Shown here in pieces: positions 35,921 through 49,300 of a DNA stretch of 64,000 nucleotides; position 1 is the stretch's first letter, and the number at the start of each line of letters is the position of its first letter. The DNA is taken from NCBI GenBank assembly GCA_025677815.1, contig JAIXMP010000002.1:1426001-1490000 (forward strand), read 5' to 3'. The stretch is from Phascolomyces articulosus (Eukaryota > Mucoromycota > Mucoromycetes > Mucorales > Lichtheimiaceae). The notes under the pieces are model-generated. The model worked only from the letters and a program-made list of their open reading frames with translations. It was not told the DNA's origin and ran no database searches. The translations under genes and the position numbers were made by a program.

Positions 35921-37726
35921 GATAAATGGGAAATATGCAATAAAAAAAAGTGTTCTTTAAACTTTTTGCATTGTAAACTTTTTTGTTGATAAGAAAATGG
36001 TCAGCCGCCATTGTGCCTTAATAATTACATATGAATCATAATACTCTCTTGCCCTTCACTACTTTTTAGCGTCTTCAAGCTTCCCATATGTGTGTAAAAA
36101 CATTTACCATGCCTTATAATAACTATATTATGAATTGAGTGGTAGATATAATAACTCTGCTTTTATATTATATATTCTATAAGTAAGAAGGTATAAAAAA
36201 TTTCGCCTTTGCGTGCATTCCCTCTTTTTTTCTGTTTAAACGTATCACCATTGACTACCCGTTATTTCGATACATTTCCATGTTATATATATATATTGGG
36301 TTCAGAGCTCTAATAAAGCTTAAATACATATTGCTTGGATTTGCTCTGGTCTCTGATGTGCTACAGCTGTTGCTTGGCTGTGCACCTTTATTCTTAGTAT
36401 ATATTAAAACTTGTGTTCCAATTTAACTCATCTTTCAGCTTTTTTCCTTTATATAAGCACGCTTTCTATTCTGGATACCGCATTTTGTTTTTATGTATGC
36501 AGGACATCTAGATACTCTTTCCAACAAAGGAATAATGCAGATGTTATTATCACATTCAAACTTTATTACTGTTGCATTTACCGAAGAAAAATCCATATCA
36601 ATTAATCGATCGAGACAGAAGGTCGACTTTTTGGTGAATCTCCCCTTTGAGCTCACCACCTATATTACAACTACTTTGGAGGAGATACTATAGTAACATG
36701 TTTGAAAGCCTTTAAAAAATATGGTGTCCTCATATTCTCGAAAATTAAAATCTATTGCGTACCTAGTCAACTAGAAACCATGATCCTCAACGTGACTTTC
36801 TAAGGGTATTGCTCTGGATTTTTTATATGACCATATCTTAACAAGGAAGGTTTCCCTTGGTTGTTCCATTTCCATGCTAAATTATCTTTATGGATAATGA
36901 TGATGACCTTCCTTAAGATTTTTTGGTTCAACAAATACAGGACAGTTATTTCCCTTTTTTTAATATGGCCACTAATGAAACAAGCAGTATGTATACTTAT
37001 AAATGTTCACTCCATGTGATCTATTAATTGAACGCACTAATGAAATATGTCACTCTATATATCCTCTATACAAGCTATAAAGCACTTTTTGTAGCTTGTT
37101 CGTGGACGTTTAAGCCTCCTAGAATCCATTGTATTATATATTATTGATAGGAAGCAAAAAATAAATAGGCAGGCGGGAAAAAAGATGGCATTAATTAATT
37201 TTTAGAACTATATCCAATTCCTCCTCCAATGATGACATCGACAATGATAAACACGTATTCAATATTTTCTTTTTACGTAGTTATATATAACATTTGATTT
37301 TTTTCCACGTTGATTGAAAAGTTGCTTGACCCGTTCTGATAGTGGAGGATTAGTCTCAAAGGAAGAACGAAGGAACCCATTTCTTCCTGTTGGTATATGC
37401 GCTTGAGTGGAAGGAACGAAATAAATCAATAGTTACCTCAGAGCAGTTTTTGAAATGAGTTGACTTGAAAAACTTTCATCTTTGTGAGAAGAAAGGTAGC
37501 ACGGCATAAATTATTTTCTAATATATATAACCGTATATGACAGAAAACTGCTTTATTCTGAAAACCCAACGGCTTTTCTTAAAGTCAAAGTAAAAAATGA
37601 TTCAAAAGATTTGAAGAAAGTGGTGATAGAATGCAATTATTTCTTAGAGAGTAGTGGCCACCATTGGAAGAATTAATGATCGACATTTATTAAACACATT
37701 TTGATAGCTGGAGGGAGATATCCATT
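35921..37726. other. 1.8-kb AT-rich spacer, no gene seen
   Basis: Only short open frames on both strands (for example near 36411-36693), none protein-like. No repeats of note. Confidence 0.5.
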
Positions 37727-38301
37727 TCAGGCAATAAACTCATTTTCAACAGCATAAATACGCATTTCTACCGTAGTACATACATAGTGGATGATATCCC
37801 AACACTGTTCCTCAACTTTGTAAGCTATAATGAAAGTTATGCTGGTTAGATTCCCATAAAGTAGAATTTTTTGTTTCCGTTCAAAGCTAAATGGATAGCG
37901 TAATCTTTGCCTTGATAAGCATCATTTATCCAACAAAAGTTGCCCCATCAGTCATACGAAAATAAGCCATGCATGACATTGGGAGTACATTTAAGGACTT
38001 TTGACGCGTAATTACTAAAGGTGGCATATCTACTAATATGTCTCCATTATAAACAGTTACATAAGAACCTATATCTGGTACAGGTTTTGCTAAAGGACGT
38101 GTACTATTATATGGATAGTAAAAAATGGAGCATTTTTCTAATTACGAAAACGGTTGGTATATAATTATAATATATATCATGTCGATTTTCATATTAGATT
38201 ATATTCGACTTTTTAAATAGATATACGTACAGTATGGAATCAACATATATAGTAGGGAGCATTTGAACTACTTGTAATAGTAGTACACCAAGTAAGAACA
38301 T
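37727..38301 (-). pseudogene. Broken gene for a small secreted protein
   Basis: The minus strand starts MFLLGVLLLQVVQML, a signal-peptide-like sequence, with an intron (38230-38138) and then a protein-like reading split over three frames. Segments are YPYNSTRPLAKPVPDIGSYV to AYFRMTDGATF (38125-37935), CWINDAYQGKDYAIHLALNG (about 37940-37880), and NLTSITFIIAYKVEEQCWDI to the stop at 37727. Each switch sits at a homopolymer (T6 near 38131, T4 near 37937, A6 near 37870), and each time one base more would restore the frame. Either the gene is dying by slippage or the assembly under-called homopolymers. No family is recognised. Confidence 0.55.
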
Positions 38302-38595
38302 CTACAGTAAAATAATATGTCGAATACGAAGGTAAAACTAAAAAAGAATCAGTAGTACAATACATACCATAGCAAAAATATATTATAAAGCTAAACATCC
38401 AAATTATTGTGTGAATATGCCTTTGGCTTCGTTTCTATCCAACGAGATTGCTATTCTCTGGGATTTGTAAGTGAATGCCTATATAGCAACAGGGGGAGAC
38501 GTAGTAAACCGGATTAATTATTTACCCATTAGTGTCGGATTACGGACTATCTTCTGACCGATTGATTAGAGCCTAAAACATATTGAGCCACACAA

Positions 38596-38603
38596 TATAT
38601 AAA
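38596..38603 (+). promoter_or_regulatory. TATA box of the NmrA-like gene
   Basis: TATATAAA, 77 bp before the first in-frame consensus ATG of a well-expressed-looking gene, a spacing that fits a TATA-driven fungal promoter. Confidence 0.55.
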
Positions 38604-38679
38604 GGGTAAAAACCATGATCTGCTTATCTGTCCATACATCTTTTCTTTACTTGTTTCTTTGATCAAAACACAACAAAAA

Positions 38680-39555
38680 ATGACTTCTGAACGCATCTAT
38701 ATTATCGGCGGTACTGGCAATGTTGGATCCGCTGCTGTCAACGAGTTACTCAAGCATAAAATTCCTGTGACCCTTTATGCAAGATCACAAGCTAAAGTTC
38801 AAGCATTATTTAATAACCAAGATTTGTTAACTGTCATCCAAGGCGATTATGCCGACTTGAAACCTTTTGAAGACTCGATCGCTGGACATACGCGTCTATT
38901 CCTTTTGGTCAGTGATCTTCAAAACCTTGTAAAAATCAAGACCTCGATTGCTGAAAAAGCATATGCTGCTGGTGTCAAGCAAATTGTTCATATTTCATCC
39001 AGTTCAGTCAGTGCTCCATGGCGTACCAATTTCATTGGTACTGTTCATCGCAACAGTGAAGAAGGTATCCTTGCTATTCCCAACCGAGCAGCTTATGTTG
39101 CATTACGTCCATCCCGTTTCATGTCCAACCAAAATGTCTTTGAAGCCCATGGTATCAAGTATGCCAATATCATTTCAGATACAGTAGGACCAGATCACCC
39201 TCAAGAATTTATTTCACCCAATGATATTGGCTTGGCAGCTGCTAATATTTTAAGAGATGCGGTCGAAAAACATGGTGATGCGGTGTATGAACTTATTGGC
39301 GATGTCCTTCGACCGAAAGACCGCGCAGCTTTATTGACTAAAGTACTGGGTCGCGAAATCAATTATGTCAAGATTACAGCCGAAGAAAAATACAAGATAT
39401 TAACAGAAAAGGCTGGTCTTCCTCATCGTATGGCTTACGATTTGACAGGGTTCGTTGAGGCTGATCCACATGTGACTCCAGGCTTGTCGATCATTTTGGG
39501 TCGTCAACCAGAAACTTTGGAGCAATATACCGAAGCCAAGTCCGCTTTGTTGTAA
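38680..39555 (+). CDS. NmrA-like / atypical SDR NAD(P)-binding oxidoreductase
   Basis: Intronless, 291 residues, the only long single-exon gene of the window. It opens with a Rossmann glycine motif IYIIGGTGNVGSAAVNELL (GxxGxxG), then VTLYARS, where the Arg suggests NADP preference. Next come a GDYADLKPFEDSIAG block and AYAAGVKQIVHISSSSVSAP, as in NmrA/quinone oxidoreductase-2-like atypical SDRs. A Tyr-x3-Lys active site is not evident; the family often lacks it. The tail carries the substrate-side segment EYKILTEKAGLPHRM-like helix and GRQPETLEQYTEAKSALL. The ATG at 38680 is preferred over a non-ATG extension upstream because the TATA box is 77 bp away and the frame begins MTSERIYIIGG. Codon choice is C-rich in places, suggesting good expression. 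Substrate unknown. Confidence 0.85.
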   Translation: MTSERIYIIGGTGNVGSAAVNELLKHKIPVTLYARSQAKVQALFNNQDLLTVIQGDYADLKPFEDSIAGHTRLFLLVSDLQNLVKIKTSIAEKAYAAGVKQIVHISSSSVSAPWRTNFIGTVHRNSEEGILAIPNRAAYVALRPSRFMSNQNVFEAHGIKYANIISDTVGPDHPQEFISPNDIGLAAANILRDAVEKHGDAVYELIGDVLRPKDRAALLTKVLGREINYVKITAEEKYKILTEKAGLPHRMAYDLTGFVEADPHVTPGLSIILGRQPETLEQYTEAKSALL

Positions 39556-41498
39556 AATAAATATTTATATAATATATATAAACAACAATAAAATCACTCA
39601 ACATGTTTTTATATTACACATATAAGCATTTCAAAGTATTTTTTTTATATTACATCATGTTTCATATAACAACTATAGTAGCTTGAGTATTTGTTACATT
39701 ATCTTCCTAACCGAACACACCAAACAATGTAGTACATTTTATTAAGTAATATTTTGACCAATAATAGACGATGACGATCGACGACGAGAAAATATAATAA
39801 AAACAAACTATTCCTTCTCTTGTTAGGATAATAATAGGTCTATTAAATTGGCTTAATTACTATTTTTTTTGTCTACGCTTCAGTAAATAATTCTTTTAGA
39901 TATCGCTCGATCAGAATGATAGAGAAGGATATTGACTCATTAATTATTATGCAGCATTGTGAGTTATGCGTGGGTTTACAAGGTTTCGTCTATCATTTTA
40001 GCGGAGACCCAACTGGTCTGTGCGTTTTCAATGCTGTTTTCTGTCAGATGGTGTTATAACACAACCCCGATTAATAAAGAGAGAGTGTGTCTATTGATTA
40101 GAAATGTAGAGGCTAAATAAGTCGTAAATTCCACCTGTTTTTCAAATTGAATTATATATTGAATAAAAGAAAAGGTAGCATATAATAAACAATTGTGATG
40201 ATTATCTTCCAAATCAACGACAACATTTTTAGCGTGTGTGTGGCGTTTCAAGAACATACAAAAAAAGAAATACGAAGCACACTGCTCTATTCCGTATTTG
40301 GACAAGTAACATTTAAAAAGAAAAGATGAGTTTATTTTTATAAGGTTTATTGACCTTGGCATTAAGTTAAGTTTAGATTGTTTCTTTCCTTTTGCCTCAG
40401 GCACGATCAAATCAAATAACTTTAAAATAGGAGTGCTATAAATATATTAGAATACATTACTATATTGTAGTATGGATTAATTATAATTGTAATAGATGAT
40501 CAAAAGAAGTAACATAAAATAATGTGAGAAATTCCTGTAATCTGGAGAGTTTTTATGGTTATGCTTTTAATAATAGAATCAATGGAAGAGTGAAACAAAA
40601 TAATTTGATAGTAATAAAGGTCCTTTTTAATCAAGTAAATTCAAAACGACGGCTGGTAGTACAGGGTAATAGTTTTCTCTTAGCTTAATATGAGAGAAGA
40701 AGAGACCCGTGTAGAATAATAATAATCATCTTAATACACTAAATCGTTCGTGTGTGGGTGTGTGTATAAAGGCCTACATAAATAAAAAAAAAATTACCTG
40801 TACAACATCAATGTACGCGTGTGTGACTGTGTCTACAACACTGACCTATTACAGGCTGCCGTTTATTCCACACTTTTATACGAGAATTCCTCCCCCCTTC
40901 AGCTTGGAGAGCAGCAACTTGGAAAGCAGCACCAGTGGCAGTCAGCAATAACTTGTAGCGCAGAGAGTTATAGTATACATAGAGAGAAAAAGAAGAAAGA
41001 GGGAGCTTTACTGTTTCTTTACATCTATTACATCCCTTTTTTTTCTACATATAAAAAAAAGAAGACCATTTTAACCACCCTCATTTTATAACTTACCATC
41101 TTATTGGTCCCACACAACTTGTCATCTTCTTCGTTACACTTATTCAATCAAAACCTCCTCTTCTTTTCCCCCGCTTAATTCGCCTCTTTATATATTTCTT
41201 TACGCTCCCTTTAAGTCGTCAACAACAACTTCTTGCACGGAATAACAACAGTAATAGGGCCAAGCATACAAAAACTAGCCCGGGTCTTTTTTTATTACTA
41301 TCAAAACAATATATAATAACGGATATACAGCTTAATATATAAAGGGAAACACCCTTCTTTTTTTTTACTTCTTCCTTTTCTTATCTTTTTTTTTTCATTA
41401 TTGAGATTCCAATATCCAAGCAACAACAAGAATAACAGTAACATCCATAACAACACCCCCCCTTCCTCGATCTTTTATTTTATCTCGTTCCCTTGACA
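39556..41498. other. 1.9-kb spacer and long leader of the PAK kinase gene
   Basis: AT-rich up to about 40.7 kb. From 40.8 kb to the kinase start the plus strand is C/T- and CAA-rich (AACAACAA stretches near 41220-41460), as in a long 5' untranslated region. No gene seen. Confidence 0.5.
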
Positions 41499-44464
41499 AT
41501 GTCATCACCAAGCAACAATAGTAGTAAATCAACCTCTAGTTTACATCGATCACTTTCCGGTCATCTTCAACGGTTACATATTCGAAATCAAGATTCTAGT
41601 CCATCTGGCAATCCACAAGAAATCACCGAAAAGCGTTCAGGTGCATATAAAACTATTACTACTCTTTTTTTTATTTGTAATATTTATAAACTTACATAAC
41701 TCTCTTTCTATTTCAATCCGTGGTAAAAAAAATATATGCGGGGGGTTTTTTTTTGATGGTGGGGACACATATATTTTTAGGTGCTTCTCGTAAATTCTCT
41801 TTACAATCAAGATCTCCACCACCATTACCCCAATATCGACCTCATGGATCATCTTCCGATAATAATAATAGTAATAATAATAATACTGGTATTGATGCAA
41901 TTCAACCTATTAAACGATCGAAATCTCAATCCACTTCGTCGTCAACGACCAAATTATCTTCATCCTCCATCAGTAAAGCTCGACATCGATCACCTCCGCC
42001 TTCAACAAGTTCTCCTATTGTCAAATCATCCAATAACAATACCTCTCACCCTATTCATCCTGCTGCTTCATCTCATCCTAATATCATTAGCACTGCAACT
42101 ACCACAACAAACAATAACAATTCATCCAATTTAGGCAATAGTCAGATCAGTGAAACGAGTGATGATTCTGCTGAGGAAATTATGAAGGATTTATCAAATA
42201 TTCAAGGCCTTGGTAAAGCACGTGATCGAACTACGTTTAAAGGCGTATTTGGGAAAATGGTTGGAAGTTTTAATGGTAAAGTTTGTTTTTCATTGTTATT
42301 ATTTCTATTCATTTGTTGGGGGATTTTTTTAAATATTATTTATTTATTTATTTATATATTATTTGTATGGCGATTATTGTTGTTCATTGATGTGTGTGTG
42401 TGATTTTTTTTAGATCTTCTCAATAAGGATAAGGCGGCAAATACAGAAGAAAAGGAAATGGAAATTTCAGGTCCATATAATGCCAAGCATGTCACTCACG
42501 TTGGTTTTGATCCAACTACTGGTGAATTTACTGGTTTACCTTATGAATGGCAAGTCTTGTTGAAACAGAGTGGTATTTCCAAAAAGGAACAATACCAGAA
42601 TCCTCAGGTATAAAAGACAATGAATATTCATTGTTATATTAGCTTGGATTCGAGGATCAGTGAATTGGAATGAAAATGATTTTAACGCATTGTTTCGGTT
42701 TTAGGCTGTGTTGGATGCTATTGGATTTTATCAAGAGTCAAGACAACACGATGACTCTGTTTATCATAAGATGGAAAAGGCACATAGTCATCTTCATTCC
42801 TCATCGTCTGTATCTGCAGCGGCGGCAGCAGCAGCATTAGGAACATCTCCCACCTCTCCAAGCCTTAGTGGAAGTAGTCCAAATGAACGCATGTCACCAC
42901 CTGGATCTCCTATTGGTTATAAATCATTACCTACCCATTCATCCTCAGAGATGGGTGGTTCTTCACGATCTCATCCATCATCGCCAACATTAGCACCTGA
43001 ACCGCCTTTGGCTCCTGGTTCATTGGATCGTTTGTTAGCTGAAAATAAAGCTGCCGCGGCTCAATTCCAACAAAAACAGCAACAACAGCAACAGCTTCAG
43101 CAACAGCAGCAACAGCAACAACCCATCAAGCCAACATCACCTCATCCTGCCCGTGATTATGATATCAAACGTAAACTCAGCACCAAGCAAAGACGTCCTG
43201 AGAACAATGAGCAATCCCCGCCTCCTCTTCATAGCCCGCTTTCCGGATCACCGGGAACTGTGCGACAGCGACCAAAAGAACGCAAGAACAATGGAATGAA
43301 AGATGCTGAAGTCATTGCTAAACTCCGAACCATTTGTATAGAAGATAATCCAAGCAAGATTTATCGTAACATGACAAAGATTGGTCAAGGGTAAATTTAT
43401 TCGTTTGGAATACATAAGATGGTGATTTTTTTTCAAAAAAAAGATGCTAACATGATATATAACTTTGATTTATACTCTTTAGTGCTTCTGGAGGTGTATA
43501 TACTGCACATACAGATAGTCGAGATTTACCTGTTGCTATTAAACAAATGAATCTTGAACAACAACCCAAGAAGGAATTAATTATCAATGAGATTTTGGTC
43601 ATGAAGGAATCACGACATAAGAATATTGTCAATTTTATTGATTCATATCTTTGGCGTGGTGATTTGTGGGTCATTATGGAATATATGGAAGGTGGTAGTC
43701 TTACAGATGTAGTGACACATAATATGATGATCGAAGGCCAAATTGCTGCAGTATGTAAAGAAGTATTGGCCGGATTAGTCCATTTACATGCCAATGGTGT
43801 TATTCATCGGGATATCAAGAGTGATAACGTTCTATTAAGTTTGAACGGTGATATTAAATTGAGTAAGTAATTATTATTCGATGATGGATCATTTGTTGTT
43901 CTTATGAAGGAAAAAAAGATTGACAACAATTTCATTTATTAGCTGATTTTGGTTTTTGTGCACAATTGAACGATACCCAAGCAAAGCGTACTACCATGGT
44001 TGGTACACCTTATTGGGTATGTAAATATATAAATGTATATAAATCACTAAAAAGGATGGATATGTTTCTGAATGATGACTAATGAGTGTTGCAATCTATC
44101 ATCCTATTAGATGGCACCTGAAGTAGTGACAAGAAAGGAATACGGCCCAAAGGTGGATGTGTGGAGTTTGGGCATTTTAACGATCGAAATGATTGAAGGT
44201 GAACCACCTTACTTGAATGAAAACCCATTGCGTGCTTTATATTTGATTGCCAATAACGGTACTCCTGCATTGCAAGAACCTGAGTTTATTGAACCTGTAT
44301 TTAAGGATTTCTTGGATAAATGTCTTGCTGTTGAAGTTGAATTACGACCTTCAGCTGCAGAAATGGCACGACACCCTTTCCTTGAATGTGCTGATCCACT
44401 TCCAACTTTAGCGCCCTTGATCCGAGCAGCACGTAGAGCAGCTGCTATGCAACGAGTAGGATAA
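41499..44464 (+). CDS. STE20: p21-activated kinase (Ste20/PAK family) with CRIB domain
   Basis: Cdc42/Rac effector Ser/Thr kinase acting on MAPK signalling and polarity. Seven exons (41499-41640, 41781-42275, 42414-42607, 42705-43390, 43483-43862, 43943-44016, 44111-44464) give 774 residues. The CRIB/PBD is at about 230-290: [16 protein letters not shown], then [15 protein letters not shown]. The kinase starts near 497 with [14 protein letters not shown]; the ATP Lys is 526, alpha-C Glu 542, HRDIKSDN has Asp616, and DFG-like TDFGF has Asp634. [16 protein letters not shown] is the PAK activation loop. There is no PH domain, so it resembles Ste20/Shk1 rather than Cla4. The N-terminal third and the CRIB-kinase linker are Ser/Asn-rich, with an Ala run and a Gln-rich tract (codons near 43070-43120). 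Very firm call. Confidence 0.95.
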
Positions 44465-45150
44465 AAAAGGAATCATCACATCATTATATATACAAGTACA
44501 TATACGTGTATTATCTTTTTCACCCTCTTTCTATTTTTTCTTTTTTTTCGTGCTTGTATACATACAATTTTTTTTTCTTACCTTGATATATATAATTGTC
44601 TGTCTCACCCACTATTTCCCCCTTTTTCAAAAACAAATGGCATGTATAGCATTCACATAAAAAAGAGTTGAAGATGATGAAAAAAAAATACCAATCCACT
44701 AAAGAACAAAAAATCGAGAAGATTACAGTCTTTCCCCTCCCACAAAAGAACAAAAACTGACATTTTTTTTATGTTTATTATTATATTACACAATTTGCAT
44801 ACTTACACGTACATTACATGGACAACAACCAACAATCCATATAAATTTTCAGAAAAAGGTTTATCATGAATCAAAGGATTCTTGGGATAGATAAAAAAAA
44901 TGATAATATGAATGATCATTACCAAATCCCACCTTGGATAAATAGGAATATCCCTTCACTCTTTGGAAATTCTCCTCAATAGCTTACAAAAGTTTTGTTG
45001 TTAAATATAATAATAATGCTTTTATTATATACAAAAGTAGGTGGATGAATGGATAGATAATGATTTTTATATTTACAATGGTATGGGTTCATGAACCTAA
45101 TAAACATACAAACCTCAAAAGGTCAGTATTATTTTGTGTAATAAAAATAT
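44465..45150. other. Spacer between convergent genes
   Basis: 3' flanks of the PAK kinase and the RNase H2C gene. T-rich, no gene seen. Confidence 0.5.
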
Positions 45151-45709
45151 TCACTTGTTTCTACTTACAGCATCTGTGATATTATGCCAATCTTCAATGG
45201 CTTTGATTCGTGCATCTTGATCATTGGGTGCTTTATCCTTCTTCCATAAAATAAATTGAGATATATGTTCTGTAGATTTTTTAATAAGACGTGGTTCTGG
45301 TTCTTCTGTTTCATCATCCAATTGATCTGGGTTTGGTGTTTGTACATATTGCCAGATATGTCCTATATATATATTAAAAAAAATAATCACGCAAGTTAAA
45401 ACAAAACATGGATACGATAAGTGATGGTGAAGAGGAGTTATTAAAAAGAATTAATAAGATAAATCGTAAAGTACCATTGACATTTTTTGGTAACTCTACA
45501 CTGTAACCAATCATTCGTCGACCCATTAGATTGGTTTCATAAGTGTCAATCGACTTGTGTTTATGTTCAAGTGATGTTGTTCGAGCGAATTGAAAGTATT
45601 GTTTAGAATTGACTGGACCCTCTAATGAACTGGTAAAGGGAAACAAGTGTGTGATAGGTATAGTTGTAGTCGTAGTTGTCGCTGTAGCAAGGGGATCTTG
45701 ATCTGACAT
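45151..45709 (-). CDS. RNASEH2C: Ribonuclease H2 subunit C
   Basis: Non-catalytic subunit of RNase H2, which removes ribonucleotides from DNA and RNA:DNA hybrids in the nucleus. Two minus-strand exons (45709-45475 and 45362-45151) give 148 residues, close to the animal and yeast (Rnh203) size. Motifs in family order are ITHLFPFTSSLEGPV, NLMGRRMIGYSVELPKNVNG (the FRGRxLxG...LP block), HIWQYVQ, the acidic linker, and HISQFILWKKDKAPNDQDAR followed by EDWHNITDAV. The exon join AAT G / GA CAT keeps NGHIWQY in frame. It converges with the PAK gene and is divergent from the JmjC gene (about 650 bp shared upstream DNA). Subunit C sequences are poorly conserved, yet the order of blocks here is convincing. 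Confidence 0.85.
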
Positions 45710-46363
45710 TATGCTGTAGTGATGATTTATTTATGAAAGGTTTAATAAAGGAAAAGGTTACTTATAATGCTGGGTTACTTTTTTTTCGTGTTGCTAAATA
45801 GTCACACCAAATGTTCAAATGTTGTCAATTTTTTTTTATTGGTACTCGTTTCTGAATAATCCTTTTATTGTTATCAGAAAACTCATATAAAAACAGCTGG
45901 TAGGTCATCTTGTTTTGGATCACCTTAACTGAATAGTCATTATTTGAAGAATGGAGGGAAAGAAGAAAGTATAACGATTAAGATGATCAGTAAAAAATGG
46001 TATGTCAAAATAAATAAACAGTAAAAAAAAACAGGTCATGGTATATGCACAAACAATTATCTGTTCCAATAATAATAATAGCCATAATACTGAAATAATA
46101 ACTTATTGTGCTCTTGTTAAAACAATGGATCAAAACATGTCTTATTTAAGAATCAGTTAATAATAAGGGCAAGATAGTCATTATTGAAAATGTAAGAAGA
46201 TTCCAATGAAAAATGAAAATCGTACATAACCTTTTATAACTCCTCTTTTTTGGTGACATTAAGCATCTTGGCTTCCCACACAGATATATATTGCTCTTTC
46301 TTCCCTTTTCAGCCGCGTCGCTCTTTTTTATCCTTCCTCTCTTTTTTATTATCCTATTATCAA
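45710..46363. other. Intergenic region between divergent RNase H2C and JmjC genes
   Basis: 654 bp of AT-rich DNA that must hold both promoters. No distinct motif beyond T-rich leader sequence before 46364. Confidence 0.5.
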
Positions 46364-49300
46364 ATGCCCAAACCAAACCTATTTGATAATGAACAAGATC
46401 TTCCTAGTCAATTCATTGCAACAAAACGTATTAATATTTTGGACTTTATACGGGATGGTGACAAAGGTCTTAAACGCGAGTCTTTGTTAAAACTCATTGA
46501 AAAACATTGTGTTGAAGGCGAAAAACCTTTGGTTATTGGCAACATGCATGAATTAAAAACATGGGACCATGGTTTATTTAATGTCGACCATTTAAATCAG
46601 ATCTACCCTGATGATTGTAAGTTTGTTTAGTTTTTTTTTTTTTTTTTTCAGTAAAAAAAAAGGAAGTGTGAAAAAAAATGGGACAAATTAGGAAAAACCA
46701 GTAAGTGATTATGTATGATTCTAAACACATCATAAACTATATTGTCTATATAAGATATCGAATTGTTTAATATGAAAACAAGAGAATGTACATACAGGTA
46801 TACACTTGATGATTATATTAAGAGTTTGAATCCAAAAAATCCTGAACATATATCTATAAGCAAATCTCGAAGCAAAGTCGAACCGAAAAAGAAGCATAAA
46901 AACAATGATCGATTAGCTACAAAAAAAAATACAAACGAAGATCATGTGGTACCACAGTTGAACGATCATCAACGGCGCCAAAAATTGAAAAAACAAGAGC
47001 CAGCGACATCCAAAAATGAAAATGGCCGTCGTACGAATAACAAAAAAACTCCAGCTTCTCAACAAAATAATATTCTATATGCCAAGGATTTATCATGTCC
47101 TGATGCCTACATGAAAAAGTTATCTGATTTATTACCAGACTATCTCTTGCCATTGGGTTCATATGATTTATTTAAGTGTATGCCTGATGAATTGAGAGCA
47201 GAAAATCTCATGTGTTATGTGGGAGGCGACTTGACGGGTACAGCTCTCCATCGTGATATTTGTGGCACCATGGGTCATAATTTGATGTCTTATGGTGAAG
47301 AGGGTGCTTATGCTGAATGGTACTTCATTGAAAATCGACATCGCGACACGCTTTTATCCACTTTTCATCCACAAAAGCTAAAGGGATGCCCAACTATCAA
47401 TAACAACAATGGTAGTAGCTTTGATGAAGATGATGAGGAAGAGGATGGATTGGCTGAACATGAACAACTCGAAAACCGTAAAAGTTTATTTATCGAAAGT
47501 GATCGTGCTTGGGTTCATCGTGGATTTTTGAAAAAGGCTGGATTTCAAACACAAGTAGCAATTCAACGTCTTGGTGATCTAGTAATTATTCCAAGTTTAT
47601 GTTATCATCAAGTGCGCAACGTCAAAACATCGGTCAAGATTGCATGGAATAGAGCCACGAGTCAAACTTTAAAGCTTGCATTAGAAGATCAATTACCTAT
47701 CTATCAATCCTTGGTACGACCCGAAATTTATAGATGCAAAGCTATGGTATATTATTCATTACAAAAATATCGAGAAAAGCTATGGAAATTGCAAGGACGA
47801 ATACCACGTAGTCAAGGTGATACGAAACGATTTTTGGAGGATTGTCAGATATTACTGCATTTATTCGCGAAATATGTGATTAGTTCAGAAATGATAGAGG
47901 CAATACCAGAAGAAGGCATAGATGGAATTGAAAGTAGTATCAAGACGGACCATCATAATGAAGATAATGACGATGCTGGAGAAGAAAGAGAGAAAAAGGA
48001 AGCGGATGGAGAGTCTAGACTGTATACAATCGTTTGTGATTTCTGTTGTGCTGATATTTTCAATCGTCATTACCGATGCGTGACTTGTGATAATTATGAC
48101 TTATGCCTTAGCTGCTATTCCCAAGGACGTGGATGCGAGCATTTAGATCAATTGACTATGTATCAAAGCAGCCAGTCGATCCAGTTTTATCTTGATTTCT
48201 ACTGGACCATATTACATGCAAATGAAGAAATTTTGGAGTTTTTAGGATATCCACTTTTTGAAAATGAAATTACAACCAATGATAGGTACTTTGCACATGG
48301 TGTTATAACATTTATTTATATTTGGACAATAATTAATATAAAACATATGTATAGTTTCTATTCTCTTGCCACCACCTGTCGACGAATAGAATCATATAGA
48401 AAAACCAACGGGGTATGTATTTTTTAATGTATATAAATGATCCAACAAGAAATATAAAAACTAACTTGGGGTATTTATTATTTTTATATTAGATTCTTTC
48501 AACCTTTTTGATCTGTGGTCATTGTAAATTAGTCACCACATTTTCCGATCTTTACCAACAATATGGCTTGGATCCATGTGCTTTATTCAAGCGAAAACGG
48601 TGTCCCAAGTTATCACGGGACCCAAATGATAACACCATATATACTTGCAAGGAATGCACCAGTAAATGCGAAGATGGGTGTCATCCGTTCCCCGTTGTGA
48701 TAAAAGAACTTACAGAGAGAGTTTATTACTCTGCACCTCGAAATGATCCACGAAATTGGGGTGGCCCATTCGATGTAGGAGTATATGATGTGAGTTTTTA
48801 TATAATTCTTTTTCAAACGGTTATAAATATATACTATGTTCCATATTCTCCCTGAGCATTTCTTTTTCTAACATAAAATTGATATATAATAGACAAGCTA
48901 TTGGCCGGATCGTCGTAAAGTAAGTAAATACATTTTTGGTGGATAACAGCTGCAAAATACACATACACATTATATAAAATCTAAACTATTATATAAACAG
49001 AAACGTGGAGTTTCGGACGGTATCCGGGTCTCATGGACACATGAAGATATACGTGGAAGGGCCCTTGGTGCCATTATAGGATCACTTGAACCTGAGATTT
49101 TGAAAAATGCTTTGAGCAATAAAGATACTACTCAAAAATTGGTGGAGAGTATAACAGAAGCAAGCAATAGTTTATCCAAACAGATGCTTGACCAACTTAT
49201 TGAAGGTAAAAAATCCCTTGTATTAACGCTACAGGAGAAAATCTATATTGAAAAATTTCAAGAGCTTGGTGTTGCACCAACGAATAAGATGGATCTTCCA

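Noticed and set aside
40054..40410. 118-codon open frame on the minus strand
   Set aside because: AT-driven composition, no domain-like pattern, no neighbours or splice context that support it.
43070..43125. CAG/CAA repeat as a stand-alone repeat locus
   Set aside because: It is an in-frame Gln tract in the disordered linker of the PAK kinase, common in fungal kinases.
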